A stretch of 64,000 nt of DNA from Oxalobacteraceae bacterium UBA6704 (GCA_002454505.1 DKJA01000130.1:4215-68214), one strand, 5' to 3'. Shown: positions 38,101 to 51,114, numbered from the stretch's first letter. Translations and numbers: made by a program. The notes: generated by a model not told the origin, from the letters alone.

Positions 38101-38210
38101 CGAGTGCTTCGCGCCCGGCGGTTCCTCCGCCAAACTGTGGCTAACTCCCTGCAAAACATTTATTTTCCCCAACTTTTGGGCAATCGATGTCAAAATAGCA
38201 GGAACACAGG

Positions 38211-39488
38211 ATGGCCCACATGATCGATCTCTCCGGCAACGACCCCTCCCGACCCCTGCGCGTGCGCGAGTTCTACCTGGGGCGCCAGCCCATCCTCGAC
38301 CGCAACCAGGCGCTGTTCGGCTACGAGCTGCTGTTCCGTAACGCCCCCGTCGGCCCGGCCCATATCGAAACCACCGAACTGTCGGCCACCGCGGCCGTGA
38401 TTGCCCATGCGGCCCAGCTGGGCGTGGAAAAGGTCATCGGCGATGCGCTCGGCTTCGTCAACGTGGACGAACAGGCGCTGCTGAGCGACATCTTCGGCTT
38501 CCTGCCGGTCGACCGGATCGTGCTGGAACTTGCCGGCACGGTGCCGGCAACGCCGGCCGTGCTGGCGCGGATGGCCGACCTGGCCGGCCACGGCTTCCGC
38601 TTTGCGCTCGATGGCGGCATGGCAGGCGCCGCTCTGTCGCATCCGGCATTGCCGATGATCGAATACGTAAAGATGGGCGTGCGCGATGCGGACGCGGCGA
38701 CGGCTGCCCGCCTGCGCCAGGACGGCAGGAAGCTGGTCGCGCAAAAAGTGGAAACGCGCGACGAGTTCCGCCTCGGCCTCGACCTCGGCTGCGATTACTT
38801 CCAGGGTTATTACTTTGCCCGGCCCGTCATCATGAGCGGCAAGAAGCTGTCGCCGTCGCAGCTGGCGCTGATGGAACTGATGACGCTGGTGACGTCCGAG
38901 GCGGACAATGCCGACGTCGAACGGGCCATCAAGCGCGACGTGTCGCTGGCGCTGAACCTGCTGCGGCTGGTCAACACGCCGGCTGTCGGAGCGCGCCAGC
39001 GCATCGATTCGCTGAACCAGGCCGTGACGATCCTCGGCCGCCGCCAGCTGCAGCGGTGGGTGCAGATCATGCTGTACGCGGAGCCGGGCAAGCGGGGCCA
39101 GAACTTGACGCCGCTGCTGATGCTGGCCACCACCCGCGGCCGCCTGCTGGAACTGCTGGCCCACAAGCTGCGTCCGGCGCACCGGCACGTGGCCGACATC
39201 GCCTTCACGGTCGGCATCATGTCGCTGATGGACACGCTGTTCGGCATCCCGATGGCCGAGATCCTGGCCCAGATTCCTGTCGGCGAAGGCGTGGCCGACG
39301 CGCTGCTGTTCCGCACGGGCTTCTTCGGCGACCTGCTCAAGCTGGCCGAATGCGTGGAGCGCATCGAGGACTCGGCAGACCGGATCATGCCGGCGCTGCA
39401 CGACCTGGCGATGTCCACCGAGGAGTTGGTGGAGCTGGAGATGGCGGCTTTTGAGTGGAGCGATAACGTGGTGAGGTATGCGTTGTAG
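38211..39488 (+). CDS. EAL and HDOD domain signalling protein, probably inactive as phosphodiesterase
   Basis: 425 residues, YuxH type. The EAL-like domain (about 20-215) starts FYLGRQPILDRNQALFGYELLFR and ends QGYYFARPVI. Key catalytic residues have changed: the usual DDFGTG reads LDGGMAG, KID reads KMG, and AEGVE reads AQKVE, so cyclic-di-GMP hydrolysis is unlikely. The HDOD domain (about 225-410) has SLALNLLRLVNTP and LNQAVTILGRRQLQRW. Such proteins link cyclic-di-GMP or stress signals to type IV pilus or motility control, and the next gene is a pilus ATPase. Alternative ATG at 38220. Confidence 0.9.
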   Translation: MAHMIDLSGNDPSRPLRVREFYLGRQPILDRNQALFGYELLFRNAPVGPAHIETTELSATAAVIAHAAQLGVEKVIGDALGFVNVDEQALLSDIFGFLPVDRIVLELAGTVPATPAVLARMADLAGHGFRFALDGGMAGAALSHPALPMIEYVKMGVRDADAATAARLRQDGRKLVAQKVETRDEFRLGLDLGCDYFQGYYFARPVIMSGKKLSPSQLALMELMTLVTSEADNADVERAIKRDVSLALNLLRLVNTPAVGARQRIDSLNQAVTILGRRQLQRWVQIMLYAEPGKRGQNLTPLLMLATTRGRLLELLAHKLRPAHRHVADIAFTVGIMSLMDTLFGIPMAEILAQIPVGEGVADALLFRTGFFGDLLKLAECVERIEDSADRIMPALHDLAMSTEELVELEMAAFEWSDNVVRYAL

Positions 39489-39597
39489 GGGACTGTCCCC
39501 GCATGGGGCGGTACGGCGATCCGGCTGTCCCCTGTTCTGTTTTTAAAACCAACGTCAAGAACAACCGAGGGGACAGTCCCTTGCAGGGACAGTCCCC
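39488..39597. repeat. Inverted pair of GGGACnGTCCC repeats, GCGGTACGGCG variant
   Basis: Left arm GGGGACTGTCCCC continues into GGGGCGGTACGGCGATCCGG and CTGTCCCC. Right arm is the standard unit (two palindromes around TTGCA). The layout is nearly identical to 14600-14714. The element shares its first base with the stop codon of the EAL/HDOD gene and ends 16 bases before the pilus ATPase start. Confidence 0.85.
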
Positions 39598-39612
39598 CAC
39601 CCGAGGTGCCTT

Positions 39613-40746
39613 ATGATGGACCGCCTGTTCCAGCTGATGAAAGAGAAGAACGCGTCGGACATGTTCTTCGCCGTGAATTCGCCGGTGCACCTGAAAATCA
39701 ACGGCAACCTCATTCCCGTCAACCAGCAGAAGCTGGAGCGGGACAATATCGATGCGCTGCTGGCCGAAGTCTGTTCGGCCGAGCAGCTGGCCGAACTGGC
39801 GCGCACCAATGAGCTCAACATGGGCGTGTCGGTGCCGAACCTGGGCCGCTTCCGGCTGTCGGCGTTCCGGCAGCGGGGCAGCATCTCGGCCGTGTTCCGC
39901 TTCGTGCCCGCCGACATCCCGGCGCTGGAAGAACTGAACCTGCCGCCCGTGCTGGCGGAACTGATCATGGAAAAACGGGGGCTGATGCTGATCGTCGGCG
40001 CCACCGGTTCCGGCAAGTCGACGACCATCGCGTCGATGCTCGATCACCGCAACGCGCTGCGTTCCGGTCACATCCTGACGCTCGAAGACCCCATCGAATA
40101 CCTGTTCAAGAACCGCAAGTCGATCGTCAACCAGCGCGAGATCGGCAGCGATGCGCTGGACTTCGACACGGCGCTGCGCAACTCGATGCGGCAGGCGCCG
40201 GACTGCATCCTGATCGGCGAGATCCGCGACCGCGCGACGATGGCCGCGGCACTGGCCTATGCGCAGTCGGGCCACCTGGTGCTGGCCACGCTGCACGCCA
40301 ACAACAGCTACAACGCGCTGAACCGCATCCTCAGCTTCTACCCGCTCGACAACCGCCCTGCCCTGCTGCAGGACCTGTCGTCGACGCTGAAGGCGATCGT
40401 GTCGCAGCGGCTGATCCGCTCGGCCGCCGGCGGCACGCGCACGCCCGCCGTCGAGGTGATGGTCAACACGCGCTATGTCTCCGACCTGATCGAACAGGGC
40501 GACATCGGCCAGATCAAGGAAGCGCTGGACAAGAGCCTGTCGCCCGGCTCGCAATCGTTCGAGCAGGCGCTGTACCGCCTGGTGCAGGAAGGCCGCATCT
40601 CGCAGGAGGAGGCGCTGGCCAATGCCGATTCGGCCACCAACCTGCTGTGGTTGCTGAACAATGGGCCGGACAGCCGGCAGGCCAGCGAGCCGGAGGCGAA
40701 ACCGGCGCCCGACGCGTCGTTCACCGAGTTCACGCTCAATCCCTGA
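39613..40746 (+). CDS. pilU: PilT/PilU-family type IV pilus ATPase (PilU-like)
   Basis: 377-residue hexameric ATPase that powers pilus retraction together with PilT. Walker A is GATGSGKSTT beginning at G129, the Asp box is LTLEDPIEYLF, Walker B is DCILIGEIRD, and the His box is LVLATLHANNSYNAL. The C-terminal sequence RISQEEALANADSATNLLWLL is PilU-like rather than PilT (which ends differently and is usually under 350 residues). No other pilus gene is next to it here. Start chosen for a GAGG site six bases upstream. Confidence 0.88.
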   Translation: MMDRLFQLMKEKNASDMFFAVNSPVHLKINGNLIPVNQQKLERDNIDALLAEVCSAEQLAELARTNELNMGVSVPNLGRFRLSAFRQRGSISAVFRFVPADIPALEELNLPPVLAELIMEKRGLMLIVGATGSGKSTTIASMLDHRNALRSGHILTLEDPIEYLFKNRKSIVNQREIGSDALDFDTALRNSMRQAPDCILIGEIRDRATMAAALAYAQSGHLVLATLHANNSYNALNRILSFYPLDNRPALLQDLSSTLKAIVSQRLIRSAAGGTRTPAVEVMVNTRYVSDLIEQGDIGQIKEALDKSLSPGSQSFEQALYRLVQEGRISQEEALANADSATNLLWLLNNGPDSRQASEPEAKPAPDASFTEFTLNP

Positions 40747-40758
40747 CGCCGTCCCCTT

Positions 40759-42222
<1,464 letters not shown>

Positions 42223-42396
42223 ATTGGTCGTGTCGGTGGATGGTGGACGGCAGGCCCAGTGTACGAGGGCAGCCGCCGTCGTGGCAAGCGGCGTCCGGCA
42301 GATTGACGAAACCATCCGCTCACCTCGGGCGGGCGCCGATGACGGCTATAATGGCGCACTTCGCCGCCCGGTGCGGCAACGCCATCCGCCCTACTC

Positions 42397-42747
42397 ATGA
42401 TTACTCTCTACGGTATTCCCAACTGCGACACGGTGAAAAAGGCCCGCGTATGGCTGGCCGACCAGCAGCAGGACTTCGCTTTCCACGACTTCAGGAAACA
42501 GGGCCTCGACGCGGCCACCGTGCAGCACTGGCTGCAGCACCTGGACTGGGAAGTGCTCGTCAATAAGAAAGGCACCACGTGGCGCGGCCTGCCCGACGAG
42601 CGCAAGGCCGCCGTCACCGACGCCGCCAGCGCCACCGCGCTGATGCTGGAATTCCCGTCCGTGATCAAGCGCCCCGTGCTGCGCACGCCCGCCGCCTGCC
42701 ACGTGGGCTTCAAGCCCGAGCAGTACGCATCCATTTTTTCCGAATAA
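42397..42747 (+). CDS. ArsC/Spx-family reductase-like protein (YffB type)
   Basis: 116 residues of the thioredoxin-like ArsC family. The start MITLYGIPNCDTVKKARVWL holds the single conserved Cys (C10), followed by FHDFRKQGLD and the segment VIKRPVLRTPAACHVGF. YffB members are believed to be glutathione-dependent thiol reductases, not true arsenate reductases. It begins 174 bases from zwf and is four bases upstream of dapE; the pairing of this gene with dapE is a recurrent arrangement in proteobacteria. Confidence 0.9.
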   Translation: MITLYGIPNCDTVKKARVWLADQQQDFAFHDFRKQGLDAATVQHWLQHLDWEVLVNKKGTTWRGLPDERKAAVTDAASATALMLEFPSVIKRPVLRTPAACHVGFKPEQYASIFSE

Positions 42748-42751
42748 GCAC

Positions 42752-43885
42752 ATGACCGTTTCCAGTACCCTCGCGCTGACCGAACAACTGATCGGCCGCT
42801 CTTCCGTGACGCCCGAGGACAAAGGCTGCCAGCAGCAGCTGATCGATGCGCTCGCACCGCTCGGCTTCCACTGCGAGACGATCGTCTCCGGCGACGTGAC
42901 GAATCTGTGGGCCCGCCGCGGCACCGAGCAACCGGTGTTCGTGTTTGCCGGCCACACCGACGTGGTGCCCACCGGCCCCGTCGACCAGTGGACCTCCGAG
43001 CCCTTCCTGCCGACGATCCGCGACGGCAAGCTGTATGGCCGCGGCGCGGCGGACATGAAGACGTCGATCGCCGCGATGGTCGTGGCTTGCGAGGAGTTCA
43101 TCGCCGCCCAGCCCGACCACAAGGGTTCGATCGCCTTCCTGATCACCAGCGACGAGGAAGGCCCGGCCACCGACGGCACGGTCATCGTCTGCAACAAGCT
43201 GAAGGAACGGGGTGAAGCGATCGACTACTGCGTGGTCGGCGAGCCGACGTCGAGCAAGACGCTGGGCGACATGATCAAGAACGGCCGCCGCGGCTCGCTG
43301 TCCGGCTGCCTGACGATCAAGGGCGTGCAAGGCCATATCGCCTACCCGCAGCTGGCGCGCAACCCGATCCACCAGGCCGCGCCGGCACTGGCCGACCTGG
43401 TCGCCGAAGTCTGGGACGAAGGCAACGAGTACTACCTGCCCACGTCGTGGCAGATGTCGAACGTGAAGGCCGGCACGGGCGCGAACAACGTGATCCCGGG
43501 CGAGATGGTCATCGACTTCAACTTCCGCTTCTCCACCGCCAGCACGGCCGCAGGCCTGCAGGAACGCGTGCATGCGATCCTCGACCGGCACGGCCTCGAA
43601 TACCACCTGAAGTGGACGCTGTCCGGCCAGCCTTTCCTGACGCCGCGCGGCACGCTATCCACGGCGCTCTGCGAAGCGATCAAGGCGGAGACGGATGTCG
43701 ATACCGAGCTGTCCACCACGGGCGGCACGTCGGACGGCCGCTTCATCGCGCAGATCTGCCCCCAGGTGATAGAATTCGGGCCGCCGAACGGCAGCATCCA
43801 CAAGATCGACGAGCACGTGGAAGTGCGCTTCATCGATCCCCTCAAGAATATCTACCGCCGCACGCTCGAGAACCTGCTGGGCTGA
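42752..43885 (+). CDS. dapE: Succinyl-diaminopimelate desuccinylase
   Basis: 377-residue M20-family metallohydrolase of lysine/diaminopimelate synthesis. Metal-binding motifs are FAGHTDVVPTGP (His/Asp), YGRGAADMKTSIAAMV (bridging Asp) and TSDEEGPATDGT (Glu pair). The C-terminal FGPPNGSIHKIDEHVEV contains the last His. It provides the meso-DAP used for peptidoglycan and lysine. It is four bases after the YffB gene and 28 bases before prmB. Confidence 0.96.
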   Translation: MTVSSTLALTEQLIGRSSVTPEDKGCQQQLIDALAPLGFHCETIVSGDVTNLWARRGTEQPVFVFAGHTDVVPTGPVDQWTSEPFLPTIRDGKLYGRGAADMKTSIAAMVVACEEFIAAQPDHKGSIAFLITSDEEGPATDGTVIVCNKLKERGEAIDYCVVGEPTSSKTLGDMIKNGRRGSLSGCLTIKGVQGHIAYPQLARNPIHQAAPALADLVAEVWDEGNEYYLPTSWQMSNVKAGTGANNVIPGEMVIDFNFRFSTASTAAGLQERVHAILDRHGLEYHLKWTLSGQPFLTPRGTLSTALCEAIKAETDVDTELSTTGGTSDGRFIAQICPQVIEFGPPNGSIHKIDEHVEVRFIDPLKNIYRRTLENLLG

Positions 43886-43912
43886 GCACCTGCGCCGAAC
43901 CAAGAGAACCCC

Positions 43913-44800
43913 ATGGACACGACACTTTTCACCACGCCGCGCGACCTGCTGCGCTATGCCGTCACCCGCTTCAACACCGAAAAACTCTTCTTCGGCCACG
44001 GCAGCGCCGAAGCCTTCGACGAGGCGGCCTACCTGGTGCTGCACACACTGAAGCTGCCGCTGCACAAGCTCGATCCCTTCCTCGATGCGCGCCTGCTGCC
44101 GGAAGAAGTGCAGCGCGTGGTCGCCGTCATCGAACGCCGCGCCACCGACCGCATCCCGGCCGCGTACATCACCAACGAAGCGTGGCTGGGCACTTACGCC
44201 TTCTACGTGGACGAGCGCACGATCGTGCCCCGCTCGTTCATCGCGGAGCTGATCCCCGACTACTTCGCACCGTGGGTGAACAACCCGGAAGGCGTCGAGA
44301 ACATCCTGGAACTGTGCACGGGTTCCGGCTGCCTGGCGATCATGATGGCCGATGCCTTTCCCGACGCGCGCGTCGATGCCGTGGACATCTCGCCGGATGC
44401 GCTGGCCGTCGCCCGCCGCAACGTCGACACGTATGAGCTGGACGACCGCCTGACGCTGATCGAGTCGGACCTGTACGCCGCCGTGCCGCCGAAAAAATAC
44501 GACCTGATCATCACCAACCCGCCGTATGTGAACTCCGGTTCGATGGCCGCGCTGCCGCAGGAGTACCGCCACGAACCGCAGATCGCCCTGGACGGCGGCG
44601 CGGACGGCATGGACCTGGTGCGCAAGATCGTCGCCGGCGCCGCCGAACGGCTGACGGACGATGGCCTGCTGATCGTCGAAATCGGCAATGAAAAAGAATT
44701 CGCGGAAGCCGCTTTCGGCCACCTGGGCCTGACGTGGCTGACCACCAGCCAGGGCGACGACATGGTATTCCTGCTGACCGCCGACCAATTGAAACTGTAA
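43913..44800 (+). CDS. prmB: Ribosomal protein uL3 N5-glutamine methyltransferase
   Basis: 295 residues. It methylates a glutamine of ribosomal protein L3. The SAM motif is ILELCTGSGCLAIM, and the substrate-binding signature is NPPYV in IITNPPYVNSG. PrmB is set apart from PrmC by length and by the N-terminal domain (DLLRYAVTRFNTEKLFFGHG), which is PrmB-like. It is between dapE and the ABC-F gene, 16 bases from the latter. Confidence 0.93.
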   Translation: MDTTLFTTPRDLLRYAVTRFNTEKLFFGHGSAEAFDEAAYLVLHTLKLPLHKLDPFLDARLLPEEVQRVVAVIERRATDRIPAAYITNEAWLGTYAFYVDERTIVPRSFIAELIPDYFAPWVNNPEGVENILELCTGSGCLAIMMADAFPDARVDAVDISPDALAVARRNVDTYELDDRLTLIESDLYAAVPPKKYDLIITNPPYVNSGSMAALPQEYRHEPQIALDGGADGMDLVRKIVAGAAERLTDDGLLIVEIGNEKEFAEAAFGHLGLTWLTTSQGDDMVFLLTADQLKL

Positions 44801-44816
44801 ACAACAAGAACACGTA

Positions 44817-46814
<1,998 letters not shown>

Positions 46815-46817
46815 CCG

Positions 46818-46909
46818 GGGAGAGTCTCCTCGGCTGATTCCGATTCCTGCAGTGTAAAGGCAACTTCAAATGCAACCCCGGGGACAGTCCCTTGCAGGGA
46901 AAGGCCCCG
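46818..46909. repeat. Degenerate inverted pair of GGGACnGTCCC repeats
   Basis: A worn left arm (GGGGAGAGTCTCCTCGG) and a right unit starting CAACCCCGGGGACAGTCCC then TTGCAGGGA, whose second palindrome has decayed to AAAGGCCCC. It lies between the convergent ABC-F and cheW genes and may act as terminator for both. Confidence 0.75.
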
Positions 46910-46910
46910 G

Positions 46911-47456
46911 CTAGGCGGCGTGCAGCTTGCCGCGGCTGGTGCCCCGGATCGCCATCAGCTTGTCGATGTCGACGACGATCAGTTTGCGGCCGCCTGTCTC
47001 GCCCACGCCGAGCAGGTAATCAACACCTTCGGCGACGCCGTCGGCAACGTTCGGGAACGGCCGGATCTGGCTGGCCGGGAGGCTGACGATGTCCGTCACG
47101 CCATCGGTGACCATGCCCATCACGCAGGTGGACAGCCGGAGGATGATCACGTCCGTGCCCGGATCGTGCTGCGGCGGACGGGGGCCGAAGGCGATGCGCA
47201 TGTCGACGATCGGCATGATGACGCCGCGCGAGACGGCCACGCCGCTGATGATTTCACCGTCCGCGGCGAAGCGCTCGAGGGCCTTCAGCGGCCGTAATTC
47301 CTGCACATTGCTGTAATCGAGCGCGTATTCGAGGCCGCCGAGCCGGAAAGTCAGGTATTGCCGCGTTTCGGCGACACCCTGCGGGCCGGCCGGCGGTGTG
47401 CCGGCAGGGAGACCAGGAGCAGCACTGAGGGTGTCGGGCGTGTCGGGGGAGCGCAT
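46911..47456 (-). CDS. cheW: Chemotaxis protein CheW
   Basis: 181 residues. After a Pro/Ala-rich N-terminus of about 30 residues comes the CheW fold: YLTFRLGGLEYALDYSNVQEL, the segment GVAVSRGVIMPIVDMRIAFG, VGMVTDGVTDIV-type (here MGMVTDGVTDIVSL) and LIVVDIDKLM. CheW couples receptors to the CheA kinase. It is a stand-alone gene here, away from cheA or receptors. Ribosome site AAGGAA is six bases before the ATG. Confidence 0.93.
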   Translation of the reverse strand: MRSPDTPDTLSAAPGLPAGTPPAGPQGVAETRQYLTFRLGGLEYALDYSNVQELRPLKALERFAADGEIISGVAVSRGVIMPIVDMRIAFGPRPPQHDPGTDVIILRLSTCVMGMVTDGVTDIVSLPASQIRPFPNVADGVAEGVDYLLGVGETGGRKLIVVDIDKLMAIRGTSRGKLHAA

Positions 47457-47574
47457 GGTGTTCCTTTCGTCGGAGCGGCCGGCCTCAACTGCGCAACCGG
47501 CAGAGTCACGCAGTCACCATGCTAAAGGCCGCCGTCGGCTAGCGCTTTGATAGGCCTCAACCATTCCATTCTGT

Positions 47575-48576
47575 TCAGGACGACAGCGCACGCAGCTCGC
47601 CCGCAGCGATTCCTTGCACGGTTCGCCACAGCAGGCCGGCGATCACGGCCGTGGCCAGCGCCAGCACGGCAGCGGCGATACCGTTGGCGACAACACCGCC
47701 GGCGTGGCCGGCATAGCGCAGCGCCGCCAGCGCGGATGCCGCCAGCGGGAAGCTGACCGCCCACCAGGACACCTTGAAGGTATTGCACCGTCCCAGGTGG
47801 CGCAGGTGGGGCAGCAGCACGGCCAGCACGAACAGCATCGCCATGTACAGCCCGGCCGCGAAGCCGTCGACGGTGCCGGTAGTGGTCACATAGGAAGAGA
47901 ATCCAACGCCGAACGGTGCCACCAGCAGCATCAGTGCCGGCTGCTGGCCGGCCGGCAGCGGTTCCTGGAACAGCAGGCGGGCGAACACGAGCGTCCAGAT
48001 CGGCACGGCAAACGCCAGCCCCACGGCCAGGCCGAACACCATCACGCCATGCAGCGGCGGCGCCCACTGCAGCGCCGGCAGCGCCAGCGGCACGTCCAGC
48101 ATGCCGACGACGGGCACGATCCACACCGGCGACGCGGCGGCCGGCGCCTGCGGCGTGCGCAGCCAGCCCGTCACGACATACCAGGCCAGCAGCGTCATGC
48201 CCGCCGCGCCCAGCACCCACAGGGCCCGCGCCAGCGACAGGTTGACGTCGGCCAGCAGCATCGGTACCAGCAGCAGGCTGATCATCGGCGTGCCGAACAG
48301 CTTGCCGGCCACGGGGTGGGCAAACTCGGCCAGTACCGCGGCGGGCCCGGTGACGAGCTTGATGAGGTAGGCCGTCGTCATTGCGGCGAATGCGGCCAGT
48401 GCGATGATGGTCAGGGCCGCGCCGACCCAGGCCGGCAAGCCCAGCGTGGCGTGCGCCAGCCGCCAGGCCAGCGCCAGGCCGGTCAGGCCCATCACAGAAC
48501 CGAACAACGCTACCGGCAGATAGGCCAGGATCGTCGGGGCGGCCGGCGTTGCGGCAAGTTTGACTGGGGTGTCCAT
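47575..48576 (-). CDS. SLAC1/TDT family anion transporter (TehA-like)
   Basis: 333 residues with about ten hydrophobic helices and no signal peptide. The starting pattern FGSVMGLTGLALAWRLAH is that of the TDT family (tellurite resistance TehA, plant SLAC1), which form anion channels or tellurite/dicarboxylate transporters. Substrate unknown. The ATG at 48576 is preferred over the one at 48588 because GGAG lies six bases ahead of it. It follows the FapA-like gene on the same strand by about 105 bases. Confidence 0.9.
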   Translation of the reverse strand: MDTPVKLAATPAAPTILAYLPVALFGSVMGLTGLALAWRLAHATLGLPAWVGAALTIIALAAFAAMTTAYLIKLVTGPAAVLAEFAHPVAGKLFGTPMISLLLVPMLLADVNLSLARALWVLGAAGMTLLAWYVVTGWLRTPQAPAAASPVWIVPVVGMLDVPLALPALQWAPPLHGVMVFGLAVGLAFAVPIWTLVFARLLFQEPLPAGQQPALMLLVAPFGVGFSSYVTTTGTVDGFAAGLYMAMLFVLAVLLPHLRHLGRCNTFKVSWWAVSFPLAASALAALRYAGHAGGVVANGIAAAVLALATAVIAGLLWRTVQGIAAGELRALSS

Positions 48577-48682
48577 GCTGGTCTCCATGCGCTAGGCGAA
48601 ATGCGATGGGGCCAGTATCGGCGGCGCTGCCGCATACGGCAATATCCCAAAGGATCGGGCACTTGCCCGATCGGCTCGATCG

Positions 48683-50539
48683 CTAGCCTTCGGTGGCGGA
48701 CGACCAGTCCAGCGTGCCCGCGCTGCCGGTGAACAGCGGCGCATGGCTCCACGAGCCGGCGCGCAACCGCGGCCTGACGTCCTTTGCCGGCACGTCGTAC
48801 GGCGCACCATGGTCGGGCTGGAACACCATCCGGCGCAGGATCGTCTCGCCGGCCAGCAGGCCGACCTTGCACGTGACGACGCCGGCCACTTCGCCACGCT
48901 GTTCGCGCAAGGCGGCGGCCTGCTCTTCCATGATGGCCTGCTGCGCCAGCGCTTCCTTGGCCGCCAGCGACAGCCGCGCCACCTCCTTCAGCGCCGGGCC
49001 CACCTGCACCGCCATCTTCTGGAAGCGCGGCAGCTGCTCCGGCGTCAGCGTCAGTTCGCGCTTGCGCACGCGGGTGGCCAGCGCCAGGTAGCTGCGCACG
49101 TCCTGGCGGTTGGTGATTTCGTCCACCTCGGCCTTGTGGCGCGCCGCCGTGGCGCCGGCCGTGACGGCCCGCGCCGCATGGTCGGCGATGACGGTGTCCA
49201 GGCGCGAGGTGTCCGGCATCAGCGCGAACAGCAGCATCTCGCTCTGCTTGCGGGGACCGGCACTGCCGATGACGATGCTGCGCGCCGCGATCGCGCAGCC
49301 GCTGGCCGTGCCGATCACCACTTCGTCGGCGACGATCTCGCAGTTGGCCGCTTCCTCGATCGTCACCCTGCTGCCGGTGATCACGCAGCTCTGCGCGAAC
49401 AGGATGGCGATGTCGCCCTGCTTCGTCTGCAGCACGGCATTCGCGGCCGTGCCGCCGATGCGGATGCCGCCGTCCGCGTTGACGGCCGAGCCGCCCATCA
49501 GGTTGCGGCGCAGCGCGATGGTGCCGCCGCGCGACACGATCTTGCCGAACACGTCGCCATGGATCGTGATGTGGCCGCCTTCGACGACGCGGTTTTCCTG
49601 CACCTCGCCGAATTCCTCGTATTCGCCGGTCAGCTGCAGGTTGCCGGTGGTGCGCACGCTGACGCCCTCCTTGCTGATGATCTTCGGCCCGATCGAGATG
49701 CGCCGGCTCTTCGTGTCGACGTTGATGAAGCCCGTCACGGCGGCCACCAGGTAATCGTCGCCGTCCAGGTGTTCGATGACCGTGCCGGTGCCGGCCACGC
49801 CGGTCAGCTCGATATCCTTCGGCACGGCCGGTTCGATGGGAATGCCGGACAGCTCGAAGCCGCGCGTGCCCGCCGTGCGGGGCACCTTCTTCAGCAGCCG
49901 CGTGCGGGCCGGCACCTGCGGGAAGCGGTTCTGGAAGGTGTGCAGGTCGAGCCGGCCGTTGGCCAGTTCGCGCGGCGCGTTGGAGCGGTGGATCTGTTCC
50001 GACACCTCGGCGATGGCCGCATCCTGCCCCGGCACCGGATCGAGGCGGCGGGCCACGATGCGGCGCGCCGGGCGCGTGGCGCCGATCGCCTCGCGCACCG
50101 CCGCCGCATCGATGCCGAAGCGGATGCCCTTGATCCACATGTCGGCGACGAATTCGTCGAAGTCCAGCGCGGCCGGTTCCGGCTCGCCGGTGCCGATGTC
50201 GAGGAACACGGGTTCGAAGAAGTAATCGGCCTCGCCGGCGACGATCTTGACGGACTTGTACAGCGCCCGCCGCGCCGCGACGAAGGTCACCACTGCGTCG
50301 GCGAAGCGCACCAGCGGCTGGTCGAGCAGCGCGGCCGGCAGTGCCGGACCGGCGTCGAACAGCATGCGCAGGAACACGGCGTAGTCGAGCCCGGCGAAGC
50401 GGGAGCCGGACAGGAACACGTGGCCGACGGCCGCCTGGCGGTCCACCGGCGCGACGCCCGCGCGGAACCACACGCCATCGTCGCGCCGGACGATGACGGC
50501 ATCGTCCTGGCCGTCAGCCGCCGGCGCGCCGTTCGGCAC
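48683..50539 (-). CDS. FapA family protein (DUF342)
   Basis: 618 residues, cytoplasmic. The central region is a long beta-solenoid of the DUF342 family: FINVDTKSRRISIGPKIIS, then TTGNLQLTGEYEEFGEV and a chain of short GDVF, GGTIAL, GGIRIGG, DIAILFAQSCV repeats. The C-terminal part has a coiled coil. FapA-type proteins take part in flagellar assembly or polymer-related envelope functions, but no flagellar genes are nearby, so the role is open. It precedes the TDT gene on the same strand. Confidence 0.85.
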   Translation of the reverse strand: MPNGAPAADGQDDAVIVRRDDGVWFRAGVAPVDRQAAVGHVFLSGSRFAGLDYAVFLRMLFDAGPALPAALLDQPLVRFADAVVTFVAARRALYKSVKIVAGEADYFFEPVFLDIGTGEPEPAALDFDEFVADMWIKGIRFGIDAAAVREAIGATRPARRIVARRLDPVPGQDAAIAEVSEQIHRSNAPRELANGRLDLHTFQNRFPQVPARTRLLKKVPRTAGTRGFELSGIPIEPAVPKDIELTGVAGTGTVIEHLDGDDYLVAAVTGFINVDTKSRRISIGPKIISKEGVSVRTTGNLQLTGEYEEFGEVQENRVVEGGHITIHGDVFGKIVSRGGTIALRRNLMGGSAVNADGGIRIGGTAANAVLQTKQGDIAILFAQSCVITGSRVTIEEAANCEIVADEVVIGTASGCAIAARSIVIGSAGPRKQSEMLLFALMPDTSRLDTVIADHAARAVTAGATAARHKAEVDEITNRQDVRSYLALATRVRKRELTLTPEQLPRFQKMAVQVGPALKEVARLSLAAKEALAQQAIMEEQAAALREQRGEVAGVVTCKVGLLAGETILRRMVFQPDHGAPYDVPAKDVRPRLRAGSWSHAPLFTGSAGTLDWSSATEG

Positions 50540-50663
50540 GATCGCTCTCCCGAAAATTCACCTGCTGCGCCACGCCACGCCCCATAAGCCAGTACCAATT
50601 ATTTTGAAAACAATAGTATTTACTGGAGAGTAACATATCCTGCCGAACACACGCCAATAAAAA

Positions 50664-50690
50664 AAGGCCGGTTCGTTGCGAACCGGCCTT
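50664..50690 (-). terminator. Terminator after the 50722-51114 gene
   Basis: AAGGCCGGTTCG pairs perfectly with CGAACCGGCCTT around TTG. On the minus strand it is followed by a run of T, 31 bases after the stop of the small secreted protein. Confidence 0.9.
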
Positions 50691-50721
50691 ATTCCTTGCA
50701 TCGTTTAACGTGGCTGCCTTA

Positions 50722-51114
50722 TCAGCGCCGCGGCGGCGTCATCATGTAAACTTCCTGCCCCGCTTCGTTGATCTGGCGCCGCAGGTCGCGGCGCTCGTCG
50801 GCCGTCATGCGGTTCATGCGGCGGGTCATTTCGGCGTTGCTGGCGTTTTCCTGCATCAGGCGGCGCTGCTCCTCGGCCCGTGCTTCGAACGAACGAGAAT
50901 CGCGCGCGTCGCCCCAACGGCTGTCCCGATCCTGCTGTTGCTGCTGCTGGCCGCGATCGTCGCGGCGCGGCGGGCCGTCGTTCGGCCCCGCGGCGGCATG
51001 GCCGGCGAACGCAAAGGTCAGTACGCTGCATAATGCGAATGCAAGCGAACCGGCCATGGCGCGCGCGCGACGACGCGCACCTGCCCTGCTCCGATTGTCT
51101 GCCTGCTCCCTCAT
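50722..51114 (-). CDS. Small secreted protein, Arg/Gln/Asp-rich, unknown function
   Basis: 130 residues. An Arg-rich stretch (1 to about 19) is followed by a signal peptide (MAGSLAFALCSVLTFAFAGHAAAG). The mature part is charged, with a Gln run, then a helical segment TRRMNRMTADERRDLRRQINEAGQ resembling the metal-independent CpxP/Spy-like or heavy-metal resistor helices, a weak comparison. An AAGAGG site precedes ATG 51114, supporting this start over the inner ATG at 51057. It is divergent from ompR, and periplasmic stress link is only a guess. Confidence 0.65.
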   Translation of the reverse strand: MREQADNRSRAGARRRARAMAGSLAFALCSVLTFAFAGHAAAGPNDGPPRRDDRGQQQQQQDRDSRWGDARDSRSFEARAEEQRRLMQENASNAEMTRRMNRMTADERRDLRRQINEAGQEVYMMTPPRR

